Positions 18,345-26,886 of a DNA stretch of 64,000 nucleotides are shown here, in pieces. How positions within the stretch are numbered: the stretch's first letter is position 1; each line of letters starts with the position of its first letter. The position numbers and the translations under genes were made by a program. Below the pieces are notes generated by a model. The model did no database searches and was not told the DNA's origin. It worked only from the letters and a program-made list of their open reading frames with translations. Source of the DNA: Planctomycetaceae bacterium (GTDB lineage: Bacteria > Planctomycetota > Planctomycetia > Planctomycetales > Planctomycetaceae); assembly GCA_021732785.1 (NCBI GenBank), contig JAKFUG010000014.1, positions 1 to 64,000 on the forward strand. Reading direction: 5' to 3'.

Positions 18345-18962
18345 TTGAAGCTATACTCTTATGTCGTCGCCCGCGATTTCGGATTCGCGCCGAACCCATT
18401 TTACGGATATTGCACGCTTGCGACCTGCAAGCCAAAGATTCGAGCAACAGCTCAAGTCGGCGATTGGATTATTGGCACTGGATCAAAGAGGCTCGATCTC
18501 GAAGGTCATCTTGTTTACTCGATGATTGTCTCGGAAGTCATGACTTACGACAAGTACTGGAAAAGCGAGCGGTTTCGCAACAAGCGACCATATTTGCACG
18601 GCAGTCTCAAGCAGGCCTACGGAGACAACATTTACCATCGCGACAAGAAATCTGGAAAATGGATACAAGCAGACTCGCACCACAGTGTTGAAGGTGGGCT
18701 AGCGAACGGCACAAATGTCCTGCAGGATACCGGAACTGAAAATGTCCTCATCGCGAAAGAGTTTTGCTTTTTTGGTCAATCTGCTCCTGAAATCCCTCAG
18801 CATTTCCTGAATTGGAAAGGCAACAGTATTTGCAAGAAGGGACCATCACACAAATGTTCGTTTGCTGCTGACCTTGTTGCGGCGTTCGTAGAATGGGTCC
18901 GATCTTTGGGAGTGCTGGGGTACCTCGATGATCCTGCACAGTTCCGATCGAATCAAGCATAA
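18345..18962 (+). CDS. Nmad2-like (nucleotide modification associated domain 2) protein
   Basis: The 205-residue protein closely fits the Nmad2 family: KLYSYVVARDFGFAPNPF at the N-terminus, then YCTLATCKPKIR and a VGDWIIGTGSKR segment, with FFGQSAPEIP later. Nmad proteins are predicted partners of DNA base-modification enzymes, described from genome context; a biochemical activity is not established to my knowledge. It lies 16 bp after the TIR gene and is the last gene of the operon, 237 bp before the TIR-WD40 gene. It may bind or process a modified nucleotide (inference). Confidence 0.72.
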   Translation: MKLYSYVVARDFGFAPNPFYGYCTLATCKPKIRATAQVGDWIIGTGSKRLDLEGHLVYSMIVSEVMTYDKYWKSERFRNKRPYLHGSLKQAYGDNIYHRDKKSGKWIQADSHHSVEGGLANGTNVLQDTGTENVLIAKEFCFFGQSAPEIPQHFLNWKGNSICKKGPSHKCSFAADLVAAFVEWVRSLGVLGYLDDPAQFRSNQA

Positions 18963-19199
18963 CTATACTATCGACTAGGAAGGGATTTTTCACCGTTGTT
19001 AATATCTGGCCAAATGCGTCGCGTTTCTACACAACGGGGATTCTTGCGTGCTAGCTCTGAGTGGCGTCAGAATGAACCGAATGTGGCGGAATGCATGCAG
19101 ATCTTTGCAAGCGCTACCAAATACCTCACAGTTCCCGTCAACTGTGACTAAACCAGATTCCAGAGTTCCAGGACGCGAGCAGGAGCGGAGCTATTCATC

Positions 19200-22100
19200 G
19201 TGCGATACAAAGCCTTCATTTCGTATAGCCATGTATTGGACTCGACGATCGCCCCCGCATTGCAGTCGGCCCTGCAGAGTATCGCAAAGCCTTGGTACGC
19301 CCGCCGTGCGATGAATGTCTTTCGCGATACAACAAATCTGTCTGTTTCTCCAGCAATGTGGCCCAAGATCGAGCAAGCCTTGGCCGAATCGGAGTACCTG
19401 CTGTTACTGGCCTCGCCGAAGGCAACGCAATCGCGATGGGTTGCAAAGGAAGTCGACTGGTGGCTCAAGAATAAGAAAGCAGAGAACGTGCTTCTCATCC
19501 TGACCGATGGCACGATTGTCTGGGACAACACTTCAAATGAGTTTGACTGGTCGCTGTCGACAGCACTTCCAGAAGCTTTAAGAGGCACGTTCTCAAGTGA
19601 GCCTTTGTATGCGAATTTTAGTGGGTTTCGCGGCTCGAAACTAACGTTGGCCAACAAACGATTTGGCGATCAAGTTGCGATGATCGCTGCGACCCTTCTA
19701 AGCAAAAGCAAGGATGAGATCTACGGGGACGATCTGCGGCAGCACAATCGAACGAAAAGAATATACCAATTCGGAGTCGCCTCCCTGTCGGTGTTGAGTA
19801 CAGTCGCAATAACTGCAGGAATTTGGGCGTTTATGCTATCGATCTCCGAGAAGATGCAGCGAGACATAGCTGTGGGTGAGGCCGGATGGGCGAAACAACA
19901 AGCGCGTGAGGCCTTTAAAGCGAGCCAAATACTTGCAACAGATGTAGCGTGGGCAGCTATGGAGCGAAATCGTCCAACAGAGGCGATGCACTCATTTGCA
20001 AGGGCTGTGTATTTCGCTGAGCGGAGGCCAATGGATAATCAAGAGTCGAAGCAAAGAGTTGAGTTGGAATTGATTCGGGACTCCAAGCCTTGGTGGGTTG
20101 CGGCCGGCACTCCTGGCGAGGCCCTTTTGAAAGTTAGTTCCCCAGAACGGTATCGGCTTGGCGCATTGGCCCAACGCGCGTATGGGCTAAAGTTGATCCG
20201 GTCTCAATCGCGGTCGGATGTTCAAAGCGATTTTCTAAATGACAAAACTCGATCACTCTCGACGAATCAGCATCTGTTGTGGGATTTGAAAACAGCAGAT
20301 CAAATTCGAAAACTGAAGGATACAGGAAAATGGCCAGCAGCAACGTTTGAGGATGGTAGACAGATTTTTCTGGAAGGAAAGATCGCAATCGTCACTCCAG
20401 CGTCGGCAGCCGTCCTTGAAGAATTCCTGAAGGAAGAGCACGAACTTTCGACCGCAAAAAGTAAGCAGCAACAAGCTCCCCGTCCAGTTCGGTTGATGGG
20501 GCACGAGGAAGACGTTTGTGCCGCCGCATTCGATCCTGACGGCGGCCGTGTCGCGACAAGCTCCTGGGATCACACATGCCGCATCTGGAATTCAGCAACC
20601 GGCGATGAGATTACCAAGTTAACGGGACACTCGAAGTGCGTGGCTCACGTCGAGTTCATTCACGGTGGCAAGTCGTTGATGACCTGCTCCGACGACGGTA
20701 CCGCCAGAATCTGGGATCTCAGTACGGGGAGTTCTGTAGAGTTTTCTGGACATGCGGGCCCGGTTCTTTCTGCAGCTATTAGCGATGATGGGGAAAGGAT
20801 GATCACAGCTTCGGCTGACCGTAGTGCGCGAATTTGGGAATTGAAGCAAGGTAGGTCTGAATCTGAAGTCGTCCTGAAAGGACATGATGATAAGGTTGTT
20901 TATGCCTGCTTTAGCCATAATGGACGACGGGCACTCACCGTGTCAGTGGACCGTGTGGTGAGGGTCTGGAACTCCGCAAGCGGAGAGTTGATCGCCGACC
21001 TTGTGGGTTCAGATTGCGGGATATTCTCTGCGGAATACAGTTCTGATGACCGTTTCGTTACTGCGTCGTCATGGAACGGCGAACAGAGAACGTGGCAAGC
21101 ATCTTTCCGGGATCCCATCGGTTTCCCTGCCATGGGAAACCCCTCTCGGAATGGATCGATTTCAGGATGTGCAGGGTTTGATGGGAGCGGAACTAGTGTT
21201 GTGGCTGTGTCAACAATGCAGCCGATTCGTGTTTGGAATCTGCCGAAGCCTGATGACGGACCAATGTCTCCGATATCATTCGGGTCGAGCGATCAGCTAA
21301 GTCAATTCGCCCAACTCAGCCCCGATGGAAAGGTTGTCGCTGCGGCTGACAGAGGAACCTTTTCGAGATGGAACAGAGAAACAGGCGAATCTCTCGGCCC
21401 CGCGGTCCGTCTCAAGTTTGGAATCCGTGATTGCTTCACGTTCTCGCCCGACAGCGAATGGATTGCGGTACCTTCTGATCAGCAAACCCAGGTTCAATTG
21501 TTCAACATGCGCGATGGGCGTAGTGTTGACATCGGGCCCGCGACCGGTTTCGTTCTTTCGATCGCGTTCAGTCGAGATGGAAAGCAGCTTGCGACCGGAT
21601 CAAACGATCAAATCGCGAGGATCTGGCCAAACCCAGTTATGGGAGAAAAGATAGCTACTGAGCGGACTGGGCCCAGCTTGTTTGAAGGTCACGATGACGG
21701 TATCACCGCTGTTTCGTTCAATCCAGACGGGTCGCGATTCGTCACAGCGTCTCGGGACAAAACCGCTCGCGTTTGGAATGTCGATAGCAGAAAGACAACT
21801 GCAGTACTCATCGGCCACAGTGGACCACTCAACGACGCTCGGTTCAGCACCGATGGATCTCTTATCGTGACAGCTTCGACTGATGACACTGCACGAGTCT
21901 GGAGCGCGGACGACGGCCAAGTCATTGCAATCCTTCGGCACGACAAAGATGTGAGCACGGCGGCTTTCCATCCCAACGCGACACCACCTTGGATTCTCTC
22001 CGCAACGATTGATGGGCAAGTCAGACTATGGCCATTGCAGGCAGCGCCTGGACACCACGAATACTTGAGCGAATGGGTCAAGGTATTCACTGGAACTATA

Positions 22101-22214
22101 CTCGAAAATGGTTTACTGCGCGGTCTGGATGAACAGGAGTGGAAAGCATTGAGGATGAACCTTGCCGGCTACCGCGAAAGCCTTCCAGGAGCACCTGGCC
22201 TGCAAGTTCCTTAA
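19200..22214 (+). CDS. TIR-TM-WD40 protein
   Basis: The 1004-residue protein begins with GTG at 19200 after an AGGAGCGG ribosome site. Residues 1-165 are a TIR domain (KAFISYSHVLD; VAKEVDWWL carries the likely catalytic Glu). A membrane helix follows near 190-213 (GVASLSVLSTVAITAGIW). Residues about 430-980 are a WD40 beta-propeller with repeated GH...D...A.IW units. Unlike the 1828-residue TIR protein at 2-7.5 kb, it has no visible NTPase between TIR and propeller. Related architectures are common in Planctomycetes and are thought to be signalling or conflict proteins. It is co-directional with the modification operon but separated by 237 bp, so it may be independent. Confidence 0.85.
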   Translation: MRYKAFISYSHVLDSTIAPALQSALQSIAKPWYARRAMNVFRDTTNLSVSPAMWPKIEQALAESEYLLLLASPKATQSRWVAKEVDWWLKNKKAENVLLILTDGTIVWDNTSNEFDWSLSTALPEALRGTFSSEPLYANFSGFRGSKLTLANKRFGDQVAMIAATLLSKSKDEIYGDDLRQHNRTKRIYQFGVASLSVLSTVAITAGIWAFMLSISEKMQRDIAVGEAGWAKQQAREAFKASQILATDVAWAAMERNRPTEAMHSFARAVYFAERRPMDNQESKQRVELELIRDSKPWWVAAGTPGEALLKVSSPERYRLGALAQRAYGLKLIRSQSRSDVQSDFLNDKTRSLSTNQHLLWDLKTADQIRKLKDTGKWPAATFEDGRQIFLEGKIAIVTPASAAVLEEFLKEEHELSTAKSKQQQAPRPVRLMGHEEDVCAAAFDPDGGRVATSSWDHTCRIWNSATGDEITKLTGHSKCVAHVEFIHGGKSLMTCSDDGTARIWDLSTGSSVEFSGHAGPVLSAAISDDGERMITASADRSARIWELKQGRSESEVVLKGHDDKVVYACFSHNGRRALTVSVDRVVRVWNSASGELIADLVGSDCGIFSAEYSSDDRFVTASSWNGEQRTWQASFRDPIGFPAMGNPSRNGSISGCAGFDGSGTSVVAVSTMQPIRVWNLPKPDDGPMSPISFGSSDQLSQFAQLSPDGKVVAAADRGTFSRWNRETGESLGPAVRLKFGIRDCFTFSPDSEWIAVPSDQQTQVQLFNMRDGRSVDIGPATGFVLSIAFSRDGKQLATGSNDQIARIWPNPVMGEKIATERTGPSLFEGHDDGITAVSFNPDGSRFVTASRDKTARVWNVDSRKTTAVLIGHSGPLNDARFSTDGSLIVTASTDDTARVWSADDGQVIAILRHDKDVSTAAFHPNATPPWILSATIDGQVRLWPLQAAPGHHEYLSEWVKVFTGTILENGLLRGLDEQEWKALRMNLAGYRESLPGAPGLQVP

Positions 22215-22385
22215 CACTTGGTCCACTTCATGTATGCATCCAATGGTGTCGTTTCCGGGCATCACAGGACTGCTGAACCATAGATATCCACGAGCATAGA
22301 ATGTTAAGTTAGTTAAGATACTCTTGAAGTTAAACAGTTAGGCACCTCGCAAGCCGTTGAATTAGTCCGAGTAAACGGCGATTCG

Positions 22386-22691
22386 TGCGCTTAATAGGCC
22401 GAATCTTTGCGCTTAAACGACCGTGCTAGTTGCGCCTAATCGACCGTGTACTTTGCGCTCAATCGACCGTGGCAATTCACAGGCCGGATCGTTTATATTG
22501 TCGAACTGTGAGGAACTGCGTGCGCTTAATCGACCGTGCCCATGCATCCGTAACCTGCCGTGCCATTCATCCTCTGCTGACGCCGTTTTCGGGCGTGAAA
22601 TGCGGGTTTTGTGTGCAATTTGCTCGCTTTCGGTTCGTCGGAAGGCACGACGTTTTTCCACATCGGCTGAATGTGCGCTCAATCGACCGTG
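22386..22691. repeat. Iteron array, candidate replication origin
   Basis: Copies of an 18-mer like TGCGCTTAATCGACCGTG lie at 22408-22425, 22431-22448, 22454-22471, 22521-22538 and 22674-22691, all in one orientation, with a degenerate copy at 22386-22402. The first four copies (including the degenerate one) start 22-23 bp apart, i.e. about two helical turns. The array sits just beyond the 3' end of the Rep gene. Spacing, orientation and neighbour are those of a theta-type iteron origin bound by the adjacent initiator. Confidence 0.82.
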
Positions 22692-22694
22692 CAT

Positions 22695-23624
22695 TCAGGC
22701 GACAGGATTGATGAATTTGAAAGACTTCGACGTGAGTCCCTGAGCTTGTCGACGCCGCGGATGCCGCGGCGTTTCGAACCGCGGGTCAGTGACCATCAAT
22801 TTGTCGCGGCGCAGGAAGTTGACGATCTCGTCGCCCTCAGTATTCCTCCGTAACGCAAGGGTGTATTCGGGCAGGGCATCCTCTTCGATGACCTGCCGCA
22901 CATCCAGAGCGAAGTCTGAGAACCGTGAACTCGCTCCTGATTTTTCATACAACTGCCGCATGGTGAATTGCCAGCCGACTTCCTGATGTCCGGCATGTTT
23001 CCGTGCCACCCGGTACAGCCAACGCTCGATCCCGCCGGTGAGCAGAAAATAATCTTCGTGGATGGTGAGGACGCCCCCTTTCATGACCACTCCCTGAAAG
23101 AGCCAATCCGGGAGCGTCAGCGTCATGCCGGTCGGCTCGCCCGTGGCAGAGTCTGTCACCTCGGTCCAACTTTCGAGCCAATGGAACGAGGCGGCCTTCT
23201 TGTGCCCTTCAGCTCGGATGTTCGTGCGGACCGCCGAATGCGTCAGCCGATCCAGTGCTGCCCGCAGCCGCCGATAATGTTCACCGCCAGTTTGTCGACG
23301 GATCGACTTCAGCAAATGATGCGGGTGAAAGTGAATTGTTCGACTGGGGGTGAGGCCCCGATCGATCGCTTCGGTCAATTGGGTCGAAGCCCAGATCAGA
23401 ATGTCGGCGTCCCAGATTGTTGCCAAGCCGAACTTGGGATTGGCACTCACCTCGACCCAGACATCACCGACGTGATATTCAATCGGCGTGAATCGTGGTC
23501 GTTTGGCCAAGCTGAAGAATGGCCGCTCCATTGTGTCCCGTTGGTCACGAATCGGGATGTCGGCGAAGTTCGCGGCGAACAGATCGGGCTGATTGTCGCC
23601 TCTCGGGGGATATCGCTGGGTCAT
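22695..23624 (-). CDS. Replication initiator protein A (RepA-like)
   Basis: The 309-residue protein resembles the replication initiator protein A family of iteron plasmids. Recognisable parts are MERPFFSLAKRPRFTPIEY near 31-50, an IWDADILIWASTQL segment and an RTIHFHPHHLLKSI helix, followed by winged-helix-like repeats. It would bind the iterons that begin three bases beyond its stop codon and open the origin. A GGAAG ribosome site lies upstream of ATG at 23624. It is the third gene after parA and the ribbon-helix-helix gene on the same strand. The element may therefore replicate transiently after excision, or it may derive from a plasmid that acquired an integrase (inference). Confidence 0.83.
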   Translation of the reverse strand: MTQRYPPRGDNQPDLFAANFADIPIRDQRDTMERPFFSLAKRPRFTPIEYHVGDVWVEVSANPKFGLATIWDADILIWASTQLTEAIDRGLTPSRTIHFHPHHLLKSIRRQTGGEHYRRLRAALDRLTHSAVRTNIRAEGHKKAASFHWLESWTEVTDSATGEPTGMTLTLPDWLFQGVVMKGGVLTIHEDYFLLTGGIERWLYRVARKHAGHQEVGWQFTMRQLYEKSGASSRFSDFALDVRQVIEEDALPEYTLALRRNTEGDEIVNFLRRDKLMVTDPRFETPRHPRRRQAQGLTSKSFKFINPVA

Positions 23625-23644
23625 CGTACTTCCGTAGGATCGGA

Positions 23645-23680
23645 TCGTCGTAAATACGACGAGTCGTAAAATCGTATTTC
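23645..23680. promoter_or_regulatory. Operator-like palindromes before rep
   Basis: TCGTCGTA-AA-TACGACGA (23645-23662) is a perfect inverted repeat overlapping TACGACGAGTCGTA (23655-23668), then AAATCGT. The second motif, with its AAATCGT extension, recurs with one difference upstream of parA at 24651-24671. These are likely binding sites for the small ribbon-helix-helix protein, controlling rep. Confidence 0.6.
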
Positions 23681-23951
23681 AGGTTCGTGGGAGAACATGC
23701 TGTCCCTCCCCCGCACTGACTGCCGACTCCGAACCGAATTGAGTTTGCAAGATCGCCCGTAGCACATCGGCCATGTTGTGCCCTTGAAGCGTGCATTGGA
23801 CTTTGATCCGTTGATGGAGGGACACTGGCACGTCGATCGTGAGCCGTTTAGTCGGTTCCGCAGTTCGCGCCGGGCGGCCATCGACCCAGTCATCCAGGTT
23901 GGCATGGCCTGTTGGTGAAGTGGGTTTGGTGCCAAACGCAATCTTTTTCAT
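23679..23951 (-). CDS. Ribbon-helix-helix partition/regulatory protein (ParG-like)
   Basis: The 90-residue protein has a basic disordered N-terminus and a C-terminal ribbon-helix-helix: a KRLTIDVPVSLHQRIKVQCTL strand-helix and a HNMADVLRAILQTQF helix. Its ATG overlaps the stop of parA by four bases. Small RHH proteins directly after ParA act as centromere-binding partners (ParG type) and autorepressors. The TACGACGA palindromes before parA and before rep are the obvious operators. A ParB-type protein is encoded 28 kb away as well, so which one works with this ParA is open. Confidence 0.75.
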   Translation of the reverse strand: MKKIAFGTKPTSPTGHANLDDWVDGRPARTAEPTKRLTIDVPVSLHQRIKVQCTLQGHNMADVLRAILQTQFGSESAVSAGEGQHVLPRT

Positions 23952-24580
23952 GGGAAGAACCGCAGCAGTTCGTCGACGAGGGCTTCGATCTCCTGAGCCG
24001 CAACCTGCATCGGTAATGTCTCCAACACGGTTTGTCCCTGGGCGGCGGATTCGGCCAGCGCGACCCGCTGACAGATGGCCGACGCCAACACGGGGATCGG
24101 ATACTCCGCGAGGGCTTCGGTCACATCCCGGCCTAGCGCCGTGTTGGCGATCTTCCGATTGATCACGAACGCCGATTGGAGACTCGGTTTGTAAATCGCG
24201 ACGTCACGCAACATGTCAACGATCTCTTTCGCGGCCCAGACGTCATAAGGTGACGGCTGCACCGGAATCAGGACCAGATCACTGGCGACGATCGCAGATT
24301 TGGCGACGTCATAGACCCGCGGCGGACCATCAATGAGCACGAACTCATAGTCCTGAGCCAGTGCTGGCAACTCTTTGTGGATTGAGGCCCGTGGCAAGCC
24401 CACTACGGCGAACCGGGGTTCTCCTTGGCGACACGCCGCCCAATCGAGGGCCGATCCCTGCGGGTCGGCATCGACGAGCAGCACTCGTCGTCCCTGCCGG
24501 GCGAGCGCATCGGCCACATGCACGGCGAGCGTGGTTTTCCCAACGCCCCCCTTTTGATTCAAGAATCCAATCACCCGCAT
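23948..24580 (-). CDS. parA: ParA-family partition ATPase
   Basis: The 210-residue protein has the deviant Walker A of ParA/MinD ATPases (FLNQKGGVGKTT at the N-terminus), the VLLVDADPQGSALDW switch region and the FVLIDGPPRV Walker B strand. There is no N-terminal DNA-binding domain, so this is the short plasmid type Ib form that pairs with small ParG/RHH proteins. I chose ATG at 24580, which has a GAGGTG ribosome site; an in-frame ATG 14 codons upstream (24622) lacks one. It begins a three-gene unit parA-RHH-rep, preceded by a cluster of CGACGA palindromes. Confidence 0.88.
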   Translation of the reverse strand: MRVIGFLNQKGGVGKTTLAVHVADALARQGRRVLLVDADPQGSALDWAACRQGEPRFAVVGLPRASIHKELPALAQDYEFVLIDGPPRVYDVAKSAIVASDLVLIPVQPSPYDVWAAKEIVDMLRDVAIYKPSLQSAFVINRKIANTALGRDVTEALAEYPIPVLASAICQRVALAESAAQGQTVLETLPMQVAAQEIEALVDELLRFFP

Positions 24581-24650
24581 GCACACCTCGTTGCAGTTCT
24601 GTTTCGACGATCCGGATATCACGCTCCGCGGCGGTGGTCAAACCCTGATC

Positions 24651-24857
24651 TACGACGAATCGTAAAATCGTGCGGGGTGTGGCTGAAAAGTGACACCCCG
24701 GTCAGACTTCCCGCCGAGTCGCAATTGCTCTGCCCCGTCTGTTAGTTCCGCGACGAACTGGAAACACGCTTTTACGACGATCCGATCTTGCGATTCGTCG
24801 TGCCGACGGCCTTCCGGCAATGCACTGCGACGACGATGTAAATCGTCGTATTTCCGC
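24651..24857. promoter_or_regulatory. Candidate centromere/operator cluster upstream of parA
   Basis: The stretch contains TACGACGAATCGTA plus AAATCGT (24651-24671), ACGACGA and TCGTCGT arms 14 bp apart (24774-24801), and a perfect ACGACGAT-GTAA-ATCGTCGT palindrome (24830-24849). The core CGACGA is shared with the operator before rep. A cluster of such sites just upstream of parA is typical of a parS/parC centromere. No gene is visible between 24623 and 25135. Confidence 0.6.
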
Positions 24858-25135
24858 TTTTCCGCGAAAGCGGATTTCCGGTGATTTCACGGTGAAATCA
24901 CTCCATAGCACCGCTACGGGAAGATGTCTGATGCAAATTTCGAATTATGAATGCTCATCCAGGGCCTTGGTGGGGGGGCCACTTAGGAAGGGCCTTTCGG
25001 GGTCATTTTTCGGCCTTCCCACTCATCCGCAAGGTGCTGGTCATCGCCGGTGGCGTTAACGGAATGTTGAGGTTCCGGGTGTAGGCTCGAAGAACCGGCC
25101 CGTGCCGGGGGACACGATCACCGAAAGGAGAAGTT

Positions 25136-25672
25136 ATGCCACGCAAACGAAAGACGACTGCGACACCTGTTGAAACGCCTGTTTCCACAGAGATCACAAC
25201 CGAAGTGACCGGCACCGGACCGGTCGAGCCACGCCACGAAGAGACGACACCCGCGGTCGTCGCCTCCAATCCGACGACCGAGGAACTGGTTGTCCTTACG
25301 AACAGCACCGCCGCGGATGCGCCGCCGCGGGAGTCACAGTTCGACACCACGACTCCGACGAGTTCCGTGGACGAGAGCGCGCCCGAGCCGCAAACGGAGC
25401 GGGGTCGCTTCCGGAGTTGGGTCACGGACACCGCCCGCGGTTACAGTCGACTCACGGACGAACAAGAACAGCGGCTGGTCGTCCAATTCGCGCAGAAACC
25501 GTCGGCCGATGTACTGACCGCCCTCAAGGGAGCGGGCTTCCATTACCATCCGGACTATGCCGGACAAGCGAATGCCTGGGTGCGGCAAAACGATTTCGAG
25601 GGCCGCTTGCAGGTCGACGCGATCGAGAAACTGATCGGGAGTCTGCCGCAGCGGGATTCAGCCGCGCGGTGA
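25136..25672 (+). CDS. Hypothetical protein, disordered N-terminus
   Basis: The 178-residue protein starts after a strong AAAGGAG ribosome site. Residues 1-90 are low-complexity, rich in Thr, Pro and Glu, after a basic RKRK start. Residues about 95-170 look folded (YSRLTDEQEQRLVVQFAQ and LKGAGFHYHPDYAG...AWVRQND). I recognise no family. It heads away from the partition region, and its last 15 bases overlap the end of a convergent small gene. Probably an accessory gene of the island. Confidence 0.7.
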   Translation: MPRKRKTTATPVETPVSTEITTEVTGTGPVEPRHEETTPAVVASNPTTEELVVLTNSTAADAPPRESQFDTTTPTSSVDESAPEPQTERGRFRSWVTDTARGYSRLTDEQEQRLVVQFAQKPSADVLTALKGAGFHYHPDYAGQANAWVRQNDFEGRLQVDAIEKLIGSLPQRDSAAR

Positions 25673-25882
25673 CCGACCGTGTTTCTCGGCGAGGGCTTCC
25701 TCGAAGTACCGAAAGGCCAGCCGCCGCGTGGCTTCCACATCCGGTACGCCTCCACAGGCGGCGGCCAGTTCCACGAACGCGGCCAGCGCCGCGCCATGGA
25801 AGGGGTCGTCCAGGATGTCATCCGGTTCATCGGCCAAGCGAAGCCTCGCATTCCGCCTCTGCCGCTCCATAGTCGTCGACAT
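25658..25882 (-). CDS. Small hypothetical protein
   Basis: A 74-residue frame with plausible helical content (RRLAFRYFEEALAEKHGR at the C-terminus). It overlaps the upstream small gene by 56 bases and has no ribosome site of its own, so expression would be by coupling; an in-frame ATG at 25870 is an alternative start. It is the last of a run of six small minus-strand genes. I recognise no family. Confidence 0.45.
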   Translation of the reverse strand: MSTTMERQRRNARLRLADEPDDILDDPFHGAALAAFVELAAACGGVPDVEATRRLAFRYFEEALAEKHGRSPRG

Positions 25883-26018
25883 CGCCGTTGTGATCAGCGA
25901 ATTCGATGTCGGGGCAGGTGTCGCTCAGATGCCGCGCCAGAAAGTGAAGGCGTTGTTGCGCCTCCGCCGGAGTGGCGGCGGCGAGAATAATGGTGATGTT
26001 TCCGATGAAGCGGATCAT
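25827..26018 (-). CDS. Small hypothetical protein
   Basis: A 63-residue product (MIRFIGNITII... N-terminus, acidic C-terminus) preceded by AAAGGAGACTCACCCC before ATG, a leader shared with two neighbouring small genes. It overlaps the upstream small gene by four bases. Residues 12-31 (LAAATPAEAQQRLHFLARHL) may be an amphipathic helix. Function unknown. Confidence 0.6.
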   Translation of the reverse strand: MIRFIGNITIILAAATPAEAQQRLHFLARHLSDTCPDIEFADHNGDVDDYGAAEAECEASLGR

Positions 26019-26251
26019 GGGGTGAGTCTCCTTTCGTCGCCTTGCTGATCATTGAGTTCGTGAATGTCATGGCGGCACGCCTGCGCCAACGCAAGCGGAA
26101 AATCGTCGCCGGTGGCGTCGCACCAGTGCATGGCATCGGCCAGTAAGTCGACCAGGCTGGTGTGCAGGTCTTCCCCGTGGCGGTGGTGAATCAGAATGCC
26201 CCCGGCACGGGCGGCCCAGAGAGCATTCGTCATATCGGGTTCGGTCTTCAT
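26015..26251 (-). CDS. Small hypothetical protein
   Basis: A 78-residue product starting at ATG 26251, which overlaps the stop of the upstream gene by four bases; the same frame is open further upstream, but that part is low-complexity and overlaps a better gene. It contains HHRHGEDLHTSLVDLLADA. Nothing identifies a family. Part of the small-gene operon at 25.7-27.1 kb. Confidence 0.6.
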   Translation of the reverse strand: MKTEPDMTNALWAARAGGILIHHRHGEDLHTSLVDLLADAMHWCDATGDDFPLALAQACRHDIHELNDQQGDERRLTP

Positions 26252-26508
26252 GGCTGAGCCTCCGCGTCGAGTCGGGCAAGCATGTTTCGCAGGTGCGGTT
26301 CGTAACAGTCGCCCCGCCAGGAATTGACGCCGAAGGCGATGTTGCCGCGGGCCAGCTTGTCGAGGTGGAAGACGGCGACATGGAATGGCTGCTCGAAGAC
26401 GATGCCGAGCATCCGCCCGACTTCGGGATCGTGAAAGATCAGGACGTGGAACGGTGCGCCGGAGATGCCGTTGCGGTGATGTTGAATCTGTTCGATGCGG
26501 AGTTTCAT
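26248..26508 (-). CDS. Small hypothetical protein
   Basis: An 86-residue product preceded by AAAGGACTCTCACC directly before ATG. The sequence reads like a compact alpha/beta protein (FHVLIFHDPEVGRMLGIVF) ending in LRNMLARLDAEAQ. Unrecognised; possibly an antirestriction or plasmid-maintenance accessory protein, but there is no evidence beyond context. Confidence 0.65.
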   Translation of the reverse strand: MKLRIEQIQHHRNGISGAPFHVLIFHDPEVGRMLGIVFEQPFHVAVFHLDKLARGNIAFGVNSWRGDCYEPHLRNMLARLDAEAQP

Positions 26509-26522
26509 GGTGAGAGTCCTTT

Positions 26523-26831
26523 CTATGAATGGCTGTCTTGCGTGTAGTCGAGATCGTCTTCGGAGATGTCCGGCTGGGGAAAGAGGCTCGCGGCGACATC
26601 CTCAATCACCGTCCAGTTGATGCCGTGACTCGGGTCATAGCGACGTTGAACTTCCTTCAAGACCTCCCACGCCTGTTCTTCGGTGAGGCCATCGCAGTTC
26701 GACTGGACGTCTGCGGCGGACCAGAGATCCGCGATGGTGTATTTGCGAGCAAGATGTTCGTGAAGATCACACCCCTGATCAGGCAGGAGTGGGGATTCAT
26801 CGAATGATTGATGGTTGGTTGGCGTATTCAT
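26523..26831 (-). CDS. Small acidic hypothetical protein
   Basis: A 102-residue acidic protein starting at ATG 26831, after GAAAGGAATCTCACC. It contains YTIADLWSAADVQ and LTEEQAWEVLKEVQRRYD, resembling small proteins common on plasmids and conjugative elements. The open frame continues upstream, but the ribosome site fixes this start. Acidic small proteins beside mobilization genes can be DNA mimics; this is only a possibility. Confidence 0.65.
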   Translation of the reverse strand: MNTPTNHQSFDESPLLPDQGCDLHEHLARKYTIADLWSAADVQSNCDGLTEEQAWEVLKEVQRRYDPSHGINWTVIEDVAASLFPQPDISEDDLDYTQDSHS

Positions 26832-26886
26832 GGTGAGATTCCTTTCTCGGGTAAGCGGGCGGGCACTCTGGCCCGCCCGGTGAGGT

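Noticed and set aside
22386..22691. CRISPR array
   Set aside because: The repeats are 18 bp with 4-5 bp gaps and irregular later spacing, beside a Rep gene; they are iterons. No cas genes are present.
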